Shown: positions 42,499-51,306 of the stretch, piece after piece
How the letters are laid out: the number at the start of each line of letters is the position of its first letter
How positions within the stretch are numbered: position 1 is the first letter of the stretch
Origin: Mycobacterium sp. E3251
GTDB taxonomy: Bacteria; Actinomycetota; Actinomycetes; Mycobacteriales; Mycobacteriaceae
Reading direction: 5' to 3'
NCBI RefSeq assembly: GCF_001666835.1
Contig: NZ_LZJF01000196.1
Location: forward strand, 1-64,000
Length of the DNA stretch: 64,000 bases
Notes under the pieces: model-generated
What the model saw: only the letters and a program-made list of their open reading frames with translations
Told to the model about the DNA's origin: nothing
Databases searched by the model: none
Made by a program: the position numbers and the translations under genes

Positions 42499-44259
42499 TT
42501 GACAGCCGAAGCGCCCCCCTTGGGAGAACTCGAGGCCGTTCGTCCGTACCCAGACCGGACCGGCCCCAAAGGGAACCTCGTCTACAAACTGATCACCACG
42601 ACCGATCACAAGATGATCGGCATCATGTACACGGTCACCTGCTTCGTCTTCTTCTTCATCGGCGGACTGATGGCCCTGTTGATGCGCACCGAGCTGGCCG
42701 CGCCGGGACTGCAGTTCCTGTCGAATGAGCAGTACAACCAGCTGTTCACGATGCACGGCACGATCATGCTGCTGCTGTACGCGACGCCGGTCGTGTTCGG
42801 GTTCGCCAACCTGGTGCTGCCGCTGCAGATCGGCGCGCCCGACGTCGCTTTCCCGCGGCTGAACGCCTTCTCGTTCTGGCTGTTCCTGTTCGGCGGTCTG
42901 ACCGCGTCGGCCGGATTCATCGTCCCGGGCGGGGCCGCCGACTTCGGCTGGACGGCCTACACGCCGCTGTCCGACGCCGTCCACTCGCCCGGCGCCGGGG
43001 GAGACCTGTGGATCACCGGCCTGATCGTCGCCGGTCTGGGCACCATCCTGGGTGCGGTCAACATGATCACCACCGTGGTGTGCATGCGCGCGCCCGGCAT
43101 GACGATGTTCCGGATGCCGATCTTCACCTGGAACATCCTCGTGACGTCGATCCTGATCCTGATCGCGTTCCCGATCCTGACCGCCGCGCTGTTCGGGCTG
43201 GCCGCCGATCGACATCTAGGGGCCCACGTCTACGACGCGGCCAACGGCGGGGTGCTGCTGTGGCAACACCTGTTTTGGTTCTTCGGCCATCCCGAGGTGT
43301 ACATCATCGCCTTGCCGTTCTTCGGGATCATCACCGAGATCATTCCGGTGTTCTCCCGCAAGCCGGTCTTCGGTTACACCACACTGGTTTACGCGACGCT
43401 GTCGATCGCCGCGTTGTCCGTCGCGGTGTGGGCGCACCACATGTTCGCCACCGGAGCCGTTCTGCTGCCGTTCTTTTCGTTCATGACGTATCTGATCGCG
43501 GTGCCCACCGGGATCAAGTTCTTCAACTGGATCGGCACGATGTGGAAGGGGCAACTCACCTTTGAGACCCCGATGCTGTTCTCGGTGGGCTTCCTGGTGA
43601 CCTTCCTGCTGGGTGGTCTGACCGGCGTGATGCTGGCCAGCCCCCCGCTGGACTTCCACGTCACCGACACCTACTTCGTGGTCGCGCACTTCCACTACGT
43701 GCTGTTCGGCACGATCGTGTTCGCCACGTTCGCCGGCGTTTACTTCTGGTTCCCCAAGATGACGGGCCGGCTGCTCGACGAGCGGCTGGGCAAGCTGCAC
43801 TTCTGGCTGACCTTCATCGGCTTCCACACCACCTTCCTGGTGCAGCACTGGCTCGGCGACATGGGCATGCCGCGCCGCTACGCCGACTACCTGCCCTCGG
43901 ACGGCTTCCAGCCGTACAACGTCGCCTCGACGGTCGGCGCCTTCATCCTGGGCGCGTCGATGTTCCCGTTCGTCTGGAACGTGTTCAAGAGCTGGCGCTA
44001 CGGCGAGGTGGTGACCGTCGACGACCCGTGGGGCTACGGCAACTCGCTGGAGTGGGCGACCAGTTGCCCGCCGCCGCGGCACAACTTCACCGAACTGCCC
44101 CGGATCCGTTCCGAGCGACCGGCTTTCGAGCTGCATTACCCGCACATGGTGGAGCGGCTGCGCGCCGAGGCGCACGTCGGACGCCACGCCACGGCTCTCG
44201 AATCGCCGAAGGGATTCGGTCCACGGACCGAGCCCGATCGCTCGACCCCTGAGCAGTAG
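42499..44259 (+). CDS. ctaD: Cytochrome c oxidase subunit I (aa3 type)
   Basis: 586 residues from TTG 42499, chosen because the H37Rv protein begins TAEAPPLGELEA and GGAG precedes it at the right distance (TTG 42487 is also in frame). Twelve membrane helices contain the heme a ligand in TMHGTIML, the CuB cross-link site WFFGHPEVYIIALP, the second CuB site WAHHMFATG and the heme-ligand pair in VAHFHYVLFG. It is the catalytic subunit of the terminal oxidase in the bcc-aa3 supercomplex. First gene of a likely operon with serB2 and downstream genes. Confidence 0.95.
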   Translation: MTAEAPPLGELEAVRPYPDRTGPKGNLVYKLITTTDHKMIGIMYTVTCFVFFFIGGLMALLMRTELAAPGLQFLSNEQYNQLFTMHGTIMLLLYATPVVFGFANLVLPLQIGAPDVAFPRLNAFSFWLFLFGGLTASAGFIVPGGAADFGWTAYTPLSDAVHSPGAGGDLWITGLIVAGLGTILGAVNMITTVVCMRAPGMTMFRMPIFTWNILVTSILILIAFPILTAALFGLAADRHLGAHVYDAANGGVLLWQHLFWFFGHPEVYIIALPFFGIITEIIPVFSRKPVFGYTTLVYATLSIAALSVAVWAHHMFATGAVLLPFFSFMTYLIAVPTGIKFFNWIGTMWKGQLTFETPMLFSVGFLVTFLLGGLTGVMLASPPLDFHVTDTYFVVAHFHYVLFGTIVFATFAGVYFWFPKMTGRLLDERLGKLHFWLTFIGFHTTFLVQHWLGDMGMPRRYADYLPSDGFQPYNVASTVGAFILGASMFPFVWNVFKSWRYGEVVTVDDPWGYGNSLEWATSCPPPRHNFTELPRIRSERPAFELHYPHMVERLRAEAHVGRHATALESPKGFGPRTEPDRSTPEQ

Positions 44260-44273
44260 CGGCTGAGTCGGGG

Positions 44274-45512
44274 GTGAGCACACCACCGAAGGTGTCGGTG
44301 CTGATCACCGTCACCGGAGTGGACCAACCGGGCGTCACCTCGGCCCTCTTCGAGGCGCTCTCCGGGCACGGCGTCGAGCTGCTCAACGTCGAACAGGTGG
44401 TGATTCGGCACCGACTGACCCTGGGCGTGCTGGTGTGTTGCCCCGCCGACGTCGCCGACGGCCCCGACTTGCGCCGTGACGTCGAGTCGGCCATCCGCGG
44501 GGTGGGCCTCGACGTCACCATCGAACACAGCGACGACGTGGAGATCATCCGGGAGCCGTCGACCCACACCATTTTCGTGCTGGGCCGGCCCATCACCGCC
44601 GGTGCGTTCGGCGAGGTGGCCCGGGCGGTGGCCAGCCTGGGAGTCAACATCGACCTCATCCGCGGCGTCTCCGACTACCCCGTGACCGGCCTCGAGCTGC
44701 GGGTCTCGGTGCCGGCCGGATCGGACGCCGCGCTCCGGACGGCCCTCAACCAGGTGTCCGCCGAGAAGCGTATCGACGTGGCCGTCGAGGACTACACCCT
44801 CGAGCGGCGGGCCAAGCGGCTGATCGTGTTCGACGTGGACTCGACGCTGGTACAGGGCGAGGTGATCGAGATGCTGGCCGCCCGGGCGGGCGCCGAAGGG
44901 AAGGTCGCCGCCATCACCGACGCGGCCATGCGGGGCGAGCTGGACTTCGCGCAGTCCCTCGAACAACGGGTGGCCACCCTGGCGGGCCTGCCCGCCACCG
45001 TGATCGACGAGGTCGCCAGTCAGTTGGAGCTGATGCCCGGCGCCCGGACCACGCTGCGGACGTTGCGGCGCTTGGGTTTTCACTGCGGTGTCGTGTCCGG
45101 CGGCTTCCGGGGGATCATCGAGCCGTTGGCCGAGGAGCTGATGCTGGACTACGTCGCCGCCAATGAGCTCGAGATCGTCGACGGCAAACTCACCGGGCGG
45201 GTCGTCGGCCCCATCGTCGACCGCGCCGGCAAGGCGGCGGCGCTGCGGGACTTCGCGGAGCGGGTCGGGGTCCCGATGGCGCAGACCGTGGCCGTCGGCG
45301 ACGGCGCCAACGACATCGACATGCTGGCCGCGGCCGGGTTGGGGGTGGCCTTCAACGCCAAGCCGGCGTTGCGTGAGGTGGCCGACGCCTCGCTGAGCCA
45401 CCCGTACCTGGACACGGTGCTCTTTCTGCTGGGCGTGACGCGTGGCGAAATCGAGGCCGCCGACGCGGTGGACGGCGAGGTCCGCAGGGTAGAGATCCCG
45501 CCCGACGCGTAG
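44274..45512 (+). CDS. serB2: Phosphoserine phosphatase SerB2
   Basis: 412 residues from GTG 44274, 14 bp after ctaD. Two N-terminal ACT domains (residues about 8-85, starting VSVLITVTGVDQPGVTSALF, and about 98-165) precede a HAD phosphatase. The nucleophile Asp is in FDVDSTLVQGE near residue 185, the motif II Ser in VVSGGFRG and the Mg-binding pair in GDGANDIDML. It makes serine from phosphoserine; ACT domains give feedback by amino acids. Equivalent to Rv3042c. Confidence 0.95.
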   Translation: MSTPPKVSVLITVTGVDQPGVTSALFEALSGHGVELLNVEQVVIRHRLTLGVLVCCPADVADGPDLRRDVESAIRGVGLDVTIEHSDDVEIIREPSTHTIFVLGRPITAGAFGEVARAVASLGVNIDLIRGVSDYPVTGLELRVSVPAGSDAALRTALNQVSAEKRIDVAVEDYTLERRAKRLIVFDVDSTLVQGEVIEMLAARAGAEGKVAAITDAAMRGELDFAQSLEQRVATLAGLPATVIDEVASQLELMPGARTTLRTLRRLGFHCGVVSGGFRGIIEPLAEELMLDYVAANELEIVDGKLTGRVVGPIVDRAGKAAALRDFAERVGVPMAQTVAVGDGANDIDMLAAAGLGVAFNAKPALREVADASLSHPYLDTVLFLLGVTRGEIEAADAVDGEVRRVEIPPDA

Positions 45513-45538
45513 CGGCCCCGGTACGGCACGATGAGCGG

Positions 45539-46381
45539 GTGCCCGAAAACGGAAGTGAGGCAGCCGACCCCGATCTGCTGATCGACCTCAGGAACGTGTC
45601 GCTGCGGCGCGGCGGCCACACCCTCGTCGGGCCAGTGGATTGGGCGGTCGAACTCGACGAGCGCTGGGTCATCGTCGGCCCCAACGGGGCCGGCAAGACG
45701 TCGCTGCTGCGGATCGCCGCGGCGGCCGAGCACCCCTCGTCGGGGGTGGCCTTCGTGCTCGGCGAGCGGCTGGGCCGGGTCGACATGTCGGAGTTGCGCT
45801 CCCGGATCGGCCTCAGCTCCTCGGCCCTGGCGCAGCGGGTGCCCACCGACGAGGTCGTGCGCGACCTGGTGGTCTCGGCCGGCTACGCGGTGCTGGGCCG
45901 CTGGCGGGAACGCTATGAGGACGTCGACTACCGCCGGGCCGTCGACATGCTGGAGAGCCTGGGCGCCGAGCACCTCGCGGACCGCAGCTACGGAACGCTG
46001 TCGGAGGGCGAGCGCAAGCGAGTGTTGATCGCCCGCGCTTTGATGACCGATCCGGAGCTGCTGCTGCTCGACGAACCGGCCGCCGGTCTGGACCTGGGTG
46101 GGCGCGAGGAGTTGGTGGCGCGGCTGGCCGACCTCGCGGCCGACCCCGACGCGCCCGCGCTGGTGCTGGTCACCCACCACGTCGAGGAGATTCCGCCCGG
46201 CTTCAGCCACTGCATGCTGCTGTCGGAAGGGACGGTGGTCGCCGCCGGGTTGCTCACCGACGTGCTGACGGCCGAGAACCTGTCCACCGCATTCGGGCAG
46301 TCGATAGCCCTCGATGTCGTCGACGGGCGCTACTTCGCCCGCCGCGTCCGCACCCGCGCAGCCCACCGGAGGCAGCTATGA
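45539..46381 (+). CDS. ABC transporter ATP-binding protein (Rv3041c-like)
   Basis: 280 residues from GTG 45539. Walker A GPNGAGKTS, signature LSEGERKRVLIARAL, Walker B LLLLDEPAAGLD and H-loop VTHH are all intact. The insertion and C-terminus resemble the ModF/PhnC-like soluble ATPases. No permease is adjacent, so the partner is unknown. Its TGA overlaps the ATG of the NUDIX gene (ATGA), so the two are translationally coupled. Confidence 0.9.
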   Translation: MPENGSEAADPDLLIDLRNVSLRRGGHTLVGPVDWAVELDERWVIVGPNGAGKTSLLRIAAAAEHPSSGVAFVLGERLGRVDMSELRSRIGLSSSALAQRVPTDEVVRDLVVSAGYAVLGRWRERYEDVDYRRAVDMLESLGAEHLADRSYGTLSEGERKRVLIARALMTDPELLLLDEPAAGLDLGGREELVARLADLAADPDAPALVLVTHHVEEIPPGFSHCMLLSEGTVVAAGLLTDVLTAENLSTAFGQSIALDVVDGRYFARRVRTRAAHRRQL

Positions 46382-47199
46382 CGTCACCGAACGAAGAAGC
46401 CCCACTGGTGCCGCGGCCGGCGGCGACCGTGATGCTGGTCCGCGACGACCCGGGCGGTATCGCCGTCTTCCTGATGCGCCGGCACGCCAAGATGGAGTTC
46501 GCGGCCGGGACGATGGTTTTCCCCGGCGGTGGCGTCGATGACCGCGACCGCAACGCCGACATCGCGTGGGCCGGGCCGCCGCCACAGTGGTGGGCGCAGC
46601 GGTTCGGCATCGAGCCCGACCTGGCCGAAGCGCTGGTCTGCGCGGCGGCCCGGGAGACGTTCGAGGAGTCGGGGGTGCTGTTCGCGGGGCCGGCCGGCGA
46701 CCCGGACGGGATCGTCGGCGACGCCTCGGTGTACGCCGACGCCCGCCGCGCGCTCGCCGACGGCACGTTGTCGTTCGCGGATTTCCTGCGCCGGGAGAAC
46801 CTCGAGCTGCGTGCCGACCTGCTCCGGCCGTGGGCCAACTGGGTCACCCCCGAAGCCGAGCGCACGCGCCGCTATGACACCTACTTCTTTGTGGGCGCCC
46901 TGCCGCACGGGCAGCGGGCCGACGGCGAGAACACCGAATCCGACCGCGCCGGCTGGACCACGCCGCAGGCCGCCATCGACGACTTCTCCGCGGGCCGCTG
47001 TTTCCTGCTGCCGCCGACGTGGACCCAGCTGGATTCGCTGGCGGGGCGGACCGTCGCGGAAGTGCTGGCCGTCGAACGGCAAATCGTCACGGTGCAGCCG
47101 CACCTGGAGATCCAGGGCGACAACTGGGTCTTCGAGTTCTTCGATTCCGACCGCTACCACCAGGCACGCGAAGCCGGCGGGATGGGGTGGCGACATTGA
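46378..47199 (+). CDS. NUDIX hydrolase (Rv3040c-like)
   Basis: 273 residues. The NUDIX helix is AAARETFEESGVLF (RExxEE core) near residue 90, preceded by the FPGGGVDDRD strand-loop. The family hydrolyses nucleoside diphosphates linked to another moiety, and this NUDT19/RppA-like length variant often acts on CoA derivatives; the specificity here is inferred. It overlaps its neighbours by 4 bp on each side, indicating tight co-translation with the ABC ATPase and echA17. Confidence 0.88.
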   Translation: MTSPNEEAPLVPRPAATVMLVRDDPGGIAVFLMRRHAKMEFAAGTMVFPGGGVDDRDRNADIAWAGPPPQWWAQRFGIEPDLAEALVCAAARETFEESGVLFAGPAGDPDGIVGDASVYADARRALADGTLSFADFLRRENLELRADLLRPWANWVTPEAERTRRYDTYFFVGALPHGQRADGENTESDRAGWTTPQAAIDDFSAGRCFLLPPTWTQLDSLAGRTVAEVLAVERQIVTVQPHLEIQGDNWVFEFFDSDRYHQAREAGGMGWRH

Positions 47200-47960
47200 G
47201 CGAGTTCGTCAGCACGGTGGTCAGCGACGGCTCGCAAGACGCCGGGCTCGCCATGCTGCTGCTGTCGCGGCCGCCGACGAACGCGATGACCCGCCAGCTC
47301 TACCGGGAGATCGTCGCCGCAGCCGCCGAGCTGGGGGAGCGCGACGACGTGGCCGCGGTCATCCTGTTCGGTGGCCACGAGATTTTCTCGGCCGGTGACG
47401 ACATGCCCGAGCTGCGGACGCTGACCGGGCCGGAGGCCGAGACGGCGGCCGTGGCGCGGCAGCAGGCGATCGACGCCGTCGCGCGGATCCCGAAGCCGAC
47501 CGTTGCCGCGATCACCGGGTACGCGCTGGGCGCCGGGCTCACGTTGGCGCTGGCCGCCGATTGGCGCGTCAGCGGTGACAACGTGAAATTCGGCGCGACC
47601 GAGGTCCTGGCCGGCCTCATCCCCGGCGGCGACGGCATGGCCCGGCTGACCCGCGCGGCCGGGGCGAGCAAGGCCAAGGAACTGGTGTTCAGCGGCCGGT
47701 TCTTCGACGCCGAGGAGGCGCTGGAGCTGGGCCTGATCGACGAGATGGTGGCCCCCGACGACGTCTACGACGCCGCCGCGGGGTGGGCGCGCCGCTTCCT
47801 CGACGGTCCGCGCCACGCGCTGGCCGCCGCGAAGGCCGGCATCAACGACGTGTTCGAGCTGAGTCCGGCCGATCGGGCCGCCGCCGAGCGGCGCCGCTAC
47901 GTCGAAGTGTTCGCCGCTGGTGGCAGCGCTGAAGACGACTCCGAATCCGGCGCCCGTTAG
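47196..47960 (+). CDS. echA17: Enoyl-CoA hydratase/isomerase EchA17
   Basis: From TTG 47196 the protein has 254 residues, the recalled length of EchA17 (Rv3039c). The crotonase fold shows oxyanion-hole segments FSAGDDMPEL and GYALGAGLTLALAADW, and the region EVLAGLIPGGDGMARL where one catalytic Glu usually sits; the usual second Glu is not obvious, so isomerase or other crotonase activity is possible. The start overlaps the NUDIX stop. Confidence 0.9.
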   Translation: MSEFVSTVVSDGSQDAGLAMLLLSRPPTNAMTRQLYREIVAAAAELGERDDVAAVILFGGHEIFSAGDDMPELRTLTGPEAETAAVARQQAIDAVARIPKPTVAAITGYALGAGLTLALAADWRVSGDNVKFGATEVLAGLIPGGDGMARLTRAAGASKAKELVFSGRFFDAEEALELGLIDEMVAPDDVYDAAAGWARRFLDGPRHALAAAKAGINDVFELSPADRAAAERRRYVEVFAAGGSAEDDSESGAR

Positions 47961-47970
47961 GCTGCCCTGC

Positions 47971-48945
47971 ATGACGACGAGTTCGACCGATGCCGTTCCG
48001 AACCCCCATGCCACCGCCGAGCAGGTGGAAGCGGCAAGGCACGACAGCAAGCTGGCCCAGGTGCTCTACCACGATTGGGAAGCCGAATCCTACGACGAGA
48101 AGTGGTCGATCTCTTACGACCAGCGCTGCGTGGACTACGCGCGCGACTGCTTCGACGCCGCCGTGCCCGACGAGGTGCAGCGCGAGCTGCCCTACGATCG
48201 GGCCCTCGAATTAGGCTGCGGCACCGGGTTTTTCCTGCTCAACCTGATCCAGTCCGGGGTCGCTCGCCGCGGATCGGTCACCGACCTGTCGCCCGGCATG
48301 GTCAAGGTCGCCACCCGAAACGGGCAGTCGCTGGGCCTGGACATCGACGGCCGGGTCGCCGACGCCGAAGGCATTCCGTACGAGGACAACACCTTCGACC
48401 TGGTCGTCGGGCACGCCGTGCTCCACCACATCCCCGACGTCGAACTGGCGCTGCGGGAGGTCGTGCGGGTGCTGCGGCCGGGCGGCCGGTTCGTGTTCGC
48501 CGGCGAGCCGACCACCGTCGGCGACACCTACGCCCGCACGTTGTCGACCCTGACCTGGCGGGTCGCCACCAACGTCACCAAGCTGCCCGGTCTGGACGGC
48601 TGGCGGCGACCGCAGGCCGAGCTCGACGAATCCTCCCGCGCCGCGGCGCTGGAGGCCGTCGTCGACCTACACACCTTCACGCCGGACGGCCTGGAGCGGC
48701 TGGCCGTCGATGCCGGTGCGGCCGAAGTTCAAAGCGCCACAGTGGAATTCACCGCCGCGATGCTGGGCTGGCCACTGCGCACGTTCGAATGCGCGGTGCC
48801 GCCCGGGCGGCTCGGCTGGGGCTGGGCGAAGTTCGCGTTCACCAGCTGGAAGACATTGAGTTGGCTCGACGCCAACGTCATGCGCCACCTGGCCCCGAAG
48901 GGCTGGTTCTACAACGTGATGATCACCGGGGTCAAGCCCTCCTGA
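47971..48945 (+). CDS. SAM-dependent methyltransferase (Rv3038c-like)
   Basis: 324 residues from ATG 47971. Class I methyltransferase motif I is ALELGCGTGFFLLNLIQ near residue 78, followed by VADAEGIPYEDNTFDLVVGHAVLHH (motifs II-III) and VLRPGGRFVFAGEPT. The C-terminal third is specific to this actinobacterial family. It has no confirmed substrate; proximity to Rv3037c- and Rv3034c-like genes invites a role in cell-envelope polysaccharide. Confidence 0.88.
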   Translation: MTTSSTDAVPNPHATAEQVEAARHDSKLAQVLYHDWEAESYDEKWSISYDQRCVDYARDCFDAAVPDEVQRELPYDRALELGCGTGFFLLNLIQSGVARRGSVTDLSPGMVKVATRNGQSLGLDIDGRVADAEGIPYEDNTFDLVVGHAVLHHIPDVELALREVVRVLRPGGRFVFAGEPTTVGDTYARTLSTLTWRVATNVTKLPGLDGWRRPQAELDESSRAAALEAVVDLHTFTPDGLERLAVDAGAAEVQSATVEFTAAMLGWPLRTFECAVPPGRLGWGWAKFAFTSWKTLSWLDANVMRHLAPKGWFYNVMITGVKPS

Positions 48946-50144
48946 GTGACGGCCTTACGTTCGGCATCGGGGACGTCCGTTACCTGCGGTCGGAATCGGG
49001 TGCCGCGGCGCTGGCGGTGGTCGCCGAACTCGAGCTGACCGATGCCACCCGGATCGCCGATATCGCCTCGGCGCGCGCCCGGTTCGGCGACCGGGCGGCG
49101 GTGCTGGTGGAAACGACGTTGCTGCGCCGGCGCGCCGCCGAGAAATTCAGCGGACTGGGTCCCGAAATCCCGGTGTCAGAATGGCTTTTCACCGACGAGG
49201 CGCTGCAGCAGGCCACCGCGGCCCCGGTGGCTTTGCACCGCGCCGCGCGGCTCGCCGAGGCGGGAGTCGTCGTGCACGACGCGACCTGTTCGATCGGCAC
49301 CGAGTTGGCCGCGCTGCACCGGCTCGGGGTCCGGTCGGTGGGCAGCGACCTCGATGCGGTGCGGCTGGCGATGGCCCGGCACAACCTGGGCGAGGCCGCC
49401 CACCTCTGCCGCGCCGACGCACTGGTGCCGGTGACCCGCGACGCCGCCGTGCTGGTGGACCCGGCGCGACGCGACAGCGGGCGGCGCCGCTTCCGCATCG
49501 ACGACTACCGGCCGGGCCTCGGCGCCCTGGTCGACACCTATCGGGATCGCAATCTCGTCGTAAAGTGTTCGCCCGGAATAGATTTCGACGAAGTCAGCCG
49601 GCTCGGTTTCGACGGCGAGATCGAGGTGACGTCCTATCGCGGCGCGGTGCGAGAAGCGTGCCTCTGGTCGCGCGGGCTGGCGCAGGGCGGTGTCCACCGG
49701 CGGGCCAGCGTCCTCGACCGCGACGAGCAGATCACCGACACCGACCCGGACGACTGCCCGGTGCGGCCGGCCGGGCGATGGATAGTCGATCCCGACGGGG
49801 CGGTGGTCCGGGCGGGGCTGGTTCGCCACTACGCGGCGCGGCACGGGTTGTGGCAACTCGATCCCGACATCGCCTACCTGTCCGGGGATGTGCTGCCGGC
49901 GGCGGTCCGCGGCTTCGAGTTGCTCGAGCGGCTGGCGTTCGACGAGCGACGGCTCCGCCAGGCGTTGTCAGCGCTGGGCTGCGGGACGCTGGAGGTCCTG
50001 GTTCGCGGAGTGCGGGTCGACCCCGACGCCCTGCGGCGGCGGATGCGGCTGCGTGGCAGCCGGCCCCTGTCGGTGGTCATCACCCGCATCGGGTCGCGGG
50101 CCGCCGGTCGCGCGACGGCGTTCGTCTGCAGGCCCTCGCGGTAG
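48942..50144 (+). CDS. Methyltransferase with THUMP-like C-terminus (Rv3037c-like)
   Basis: About 400 residues. The SAM region is VVHDATCSIGTELAALHRLG, then SVGSDLDAVRLAMARHN and AVLVDPARRDSGRR; the C-terminal domain is the THUMP-like fold of this family. Conserved sequence begins right after the overlapping stop of the previous gene, but no ATG/GTG/TTG is available there: CTG 48942 is the only plausible early start and GTG 49017 would remove conserved residues. Translational coupling is likely. The M. tuberculosis homologue has been linked to methylglucose lipopolysaccharide synthesis. Confidence 0.78.
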   Translation: MSDGLTFGIGDVRYLRSESGAAALAVVAELELTDATRIADIASARARFGDRAAVLVETTLLRRRAAEKFSGLGPEIPVSEWLFTDEALQQATAAPVALHRAARLAEAGVVVHDATCSIGTELAALHRLGVRSVGSDLDAVRLAMARHNLGEAAHLCRADALVPVTRDAAVLVDPARRDSGRRRFRIDDYRPGLGALVDTYRDRNLVVKCSPGIDFDEVSRLGFDGEIEVTSYRGAVREACLWSRGLAQGGVHRRASVLDRDEQITDTDPDDCPVRPAGRWIVDPDGAVVRAGLVRHYAARHGLWQLDPDIAYLSGDVLPAAVRGFELLERLAFDERRLRQALSALGCGTLEVLVRGVRVDPDALRRRMRLRGSRPLSVVITRIGSRAAGRATAFVCRPSR

Positions 50145-50203
50145 GCTGGTGGGATCGCTCTTGGAGGCGCCAGCCCCGCCTAATCTGCAAGGACAATAGA
50201 AGG

Positions 50204-50887
50204 ATGCGTTATCTGATAGCGGCCGTTGCGCTCGCGTCGGCGGCCCTGTTGGGCTGGCCGGCCGCCGCCGCCCCACCGTCGTGCGCCAGCCTCGGCGGCA
50301 CCATGGAGGACGGCCAGATGTGCCGCGTGCGCGCCACCGGCCCCACCTACATGCTCAACATGGTGTTTCCCGCCGACTATCCCGACGAGCAGGCGCTGAC
50401 CGACTACATCACGCAGAACCGGGACGGTTTCGTCAACGTCGCGCAGAGCTCCGGGTCGCGCGATCAGCCCTACCAATTCGAGGCGACCACCGAGCAGCGC
50501 AGCTCCGGTCAGCCGCCGCACAACACCCGCAGCGTGGTGCTCAAGCTCTTCCAGGACCTCGGCGGGTCGCACCCCTCCATCTGGTACAAGGCGTTCAACT
50601 ACAACCTCGCGACGAAGCAGCCCATCACCTTTGACAACCTGTTCGCGCCGGGCACCACCCCGCTGGACAGCATCTTCCCGGTCGTGCAGCGTGACCTGGC
50701 ACGCCAAACTCCTTTGGGCGCAACCATTTTGCCCTCGACCGGGCACGACCCGACGCACTACCAGAACTTTGCGATCACCGACGACCAACTGATCTTCTAC
50801 TTCGCGCCCGGTGAGATGCTGCCGGCGTTTGCCGGGCCGGTCCAAGCCGAGGTGCCCCGCAACGCCATCCCGCCCCTGGCCCTCTGA
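50204..50887 (+). CDS. Secreted protein TB22.2 (RsiV/DUF3298-type)
   Basis: 227 residues, the recalled length of Rv3036c (TB22.2). AGAAGG precedes ATG 50204. A cleavable signal peptide (YLIAAVALASAALLGWPAAAA) leads into an exported domain with GFVNVAQSSGSRDQPYQFEAT and a C-terminal RsiV-like region (TDDQLIFYFAPGEM). The H37Rv protein has been described as a secreted esterase; no obvious GxSxG serine hydrolase motif is visible here. Confidence 0.88.
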   Translation: MRYLIAAVALASAALLGWPAAAAPPSCASLGGTMEDGQMCRVRATGPTYMLNMVFPADYPDEQALTDYITQNRDGFVNVAQSSGSRDQPYQFEATTEQRSSGQPPHNTRSVVLKLFQDLGGSHPSIWYKAFNYNLATKQPITFDNLFAPGTTPLDSIFPVVQRDLARQTPLGATILPSTGHDPTHYQNFAITDDQLIFYFAPGEMLPAFAGPVQAEVPRNAIPPLAL

Positions 50888-50898
50888 CACCGCTGGCG

Positions 50899-51288
50899 TC
50901 AGACCGGACCGGCCAGCGTCTCCATTGCCGCGGCGCCGGCCGCCAGCGCCACCTGCGCGAGGCACCCGAGCAGCGGGACGAAGAAGGCGGTGCGGCGCCG
51001 GGCGAGGCGGCGGATGGCGACCACCAGGGCGGCGACGAAGACGATGGCCCCGCCGCCGAGGCCTAAAAACATGGCGCGGTCGATCCACGCCGGGTCGCCG
51101 CACTTCCGGGAGCCGCACGGGTCGGTACCCATGACGAAGAGGCTCAGCACGCCGATGGTGACGGCGACCAGGAAGGCGTGGACGGCGAGCAGCACAATGG
51201 TCGCGGTGCGGTCCACCGCCAGGTTGCGCTCGCTTTTTCCGGAGTAGGAGGCGACAGCGCCCCGCGTCTCGTCGTCATCGGTGGCCAT
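50899..51288 (-). CDS. Small integral membrane protein, unknown function
   Basis: 129 residues with three hydrophobic segments (TIVLLAVHAFLVAVTIGVLSLFV, FLGLGGGAIVFVAALVVAI and FFVPLLGCLAQVALAAGAAA). Two cysteines (DPCGSRKCGDP) lie in the first loop, probably outside the cell as a disulfide. It is convergent with the TB22.2 gene and co-directional with the PQQ-like lipoprotein gene downstream on the minus strand to its right. I do not recognise a family. Confidence 0.75.
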   Translation of the reverse strand: MATDDDETRGAVASYSGKSERNLAVDRTATIVLLAVHAFLVAVTIGVLSLFVMGTDPCGSRKCGDPAWIDRAMFLGLGGGAIVFVAALVVAIRRLARRRTAFFVPLLGCLAQVALAAGAAAMETLAGPV

Positions 51289-51306
51289 GGGGTCAGTATG
51301 GCCCGG

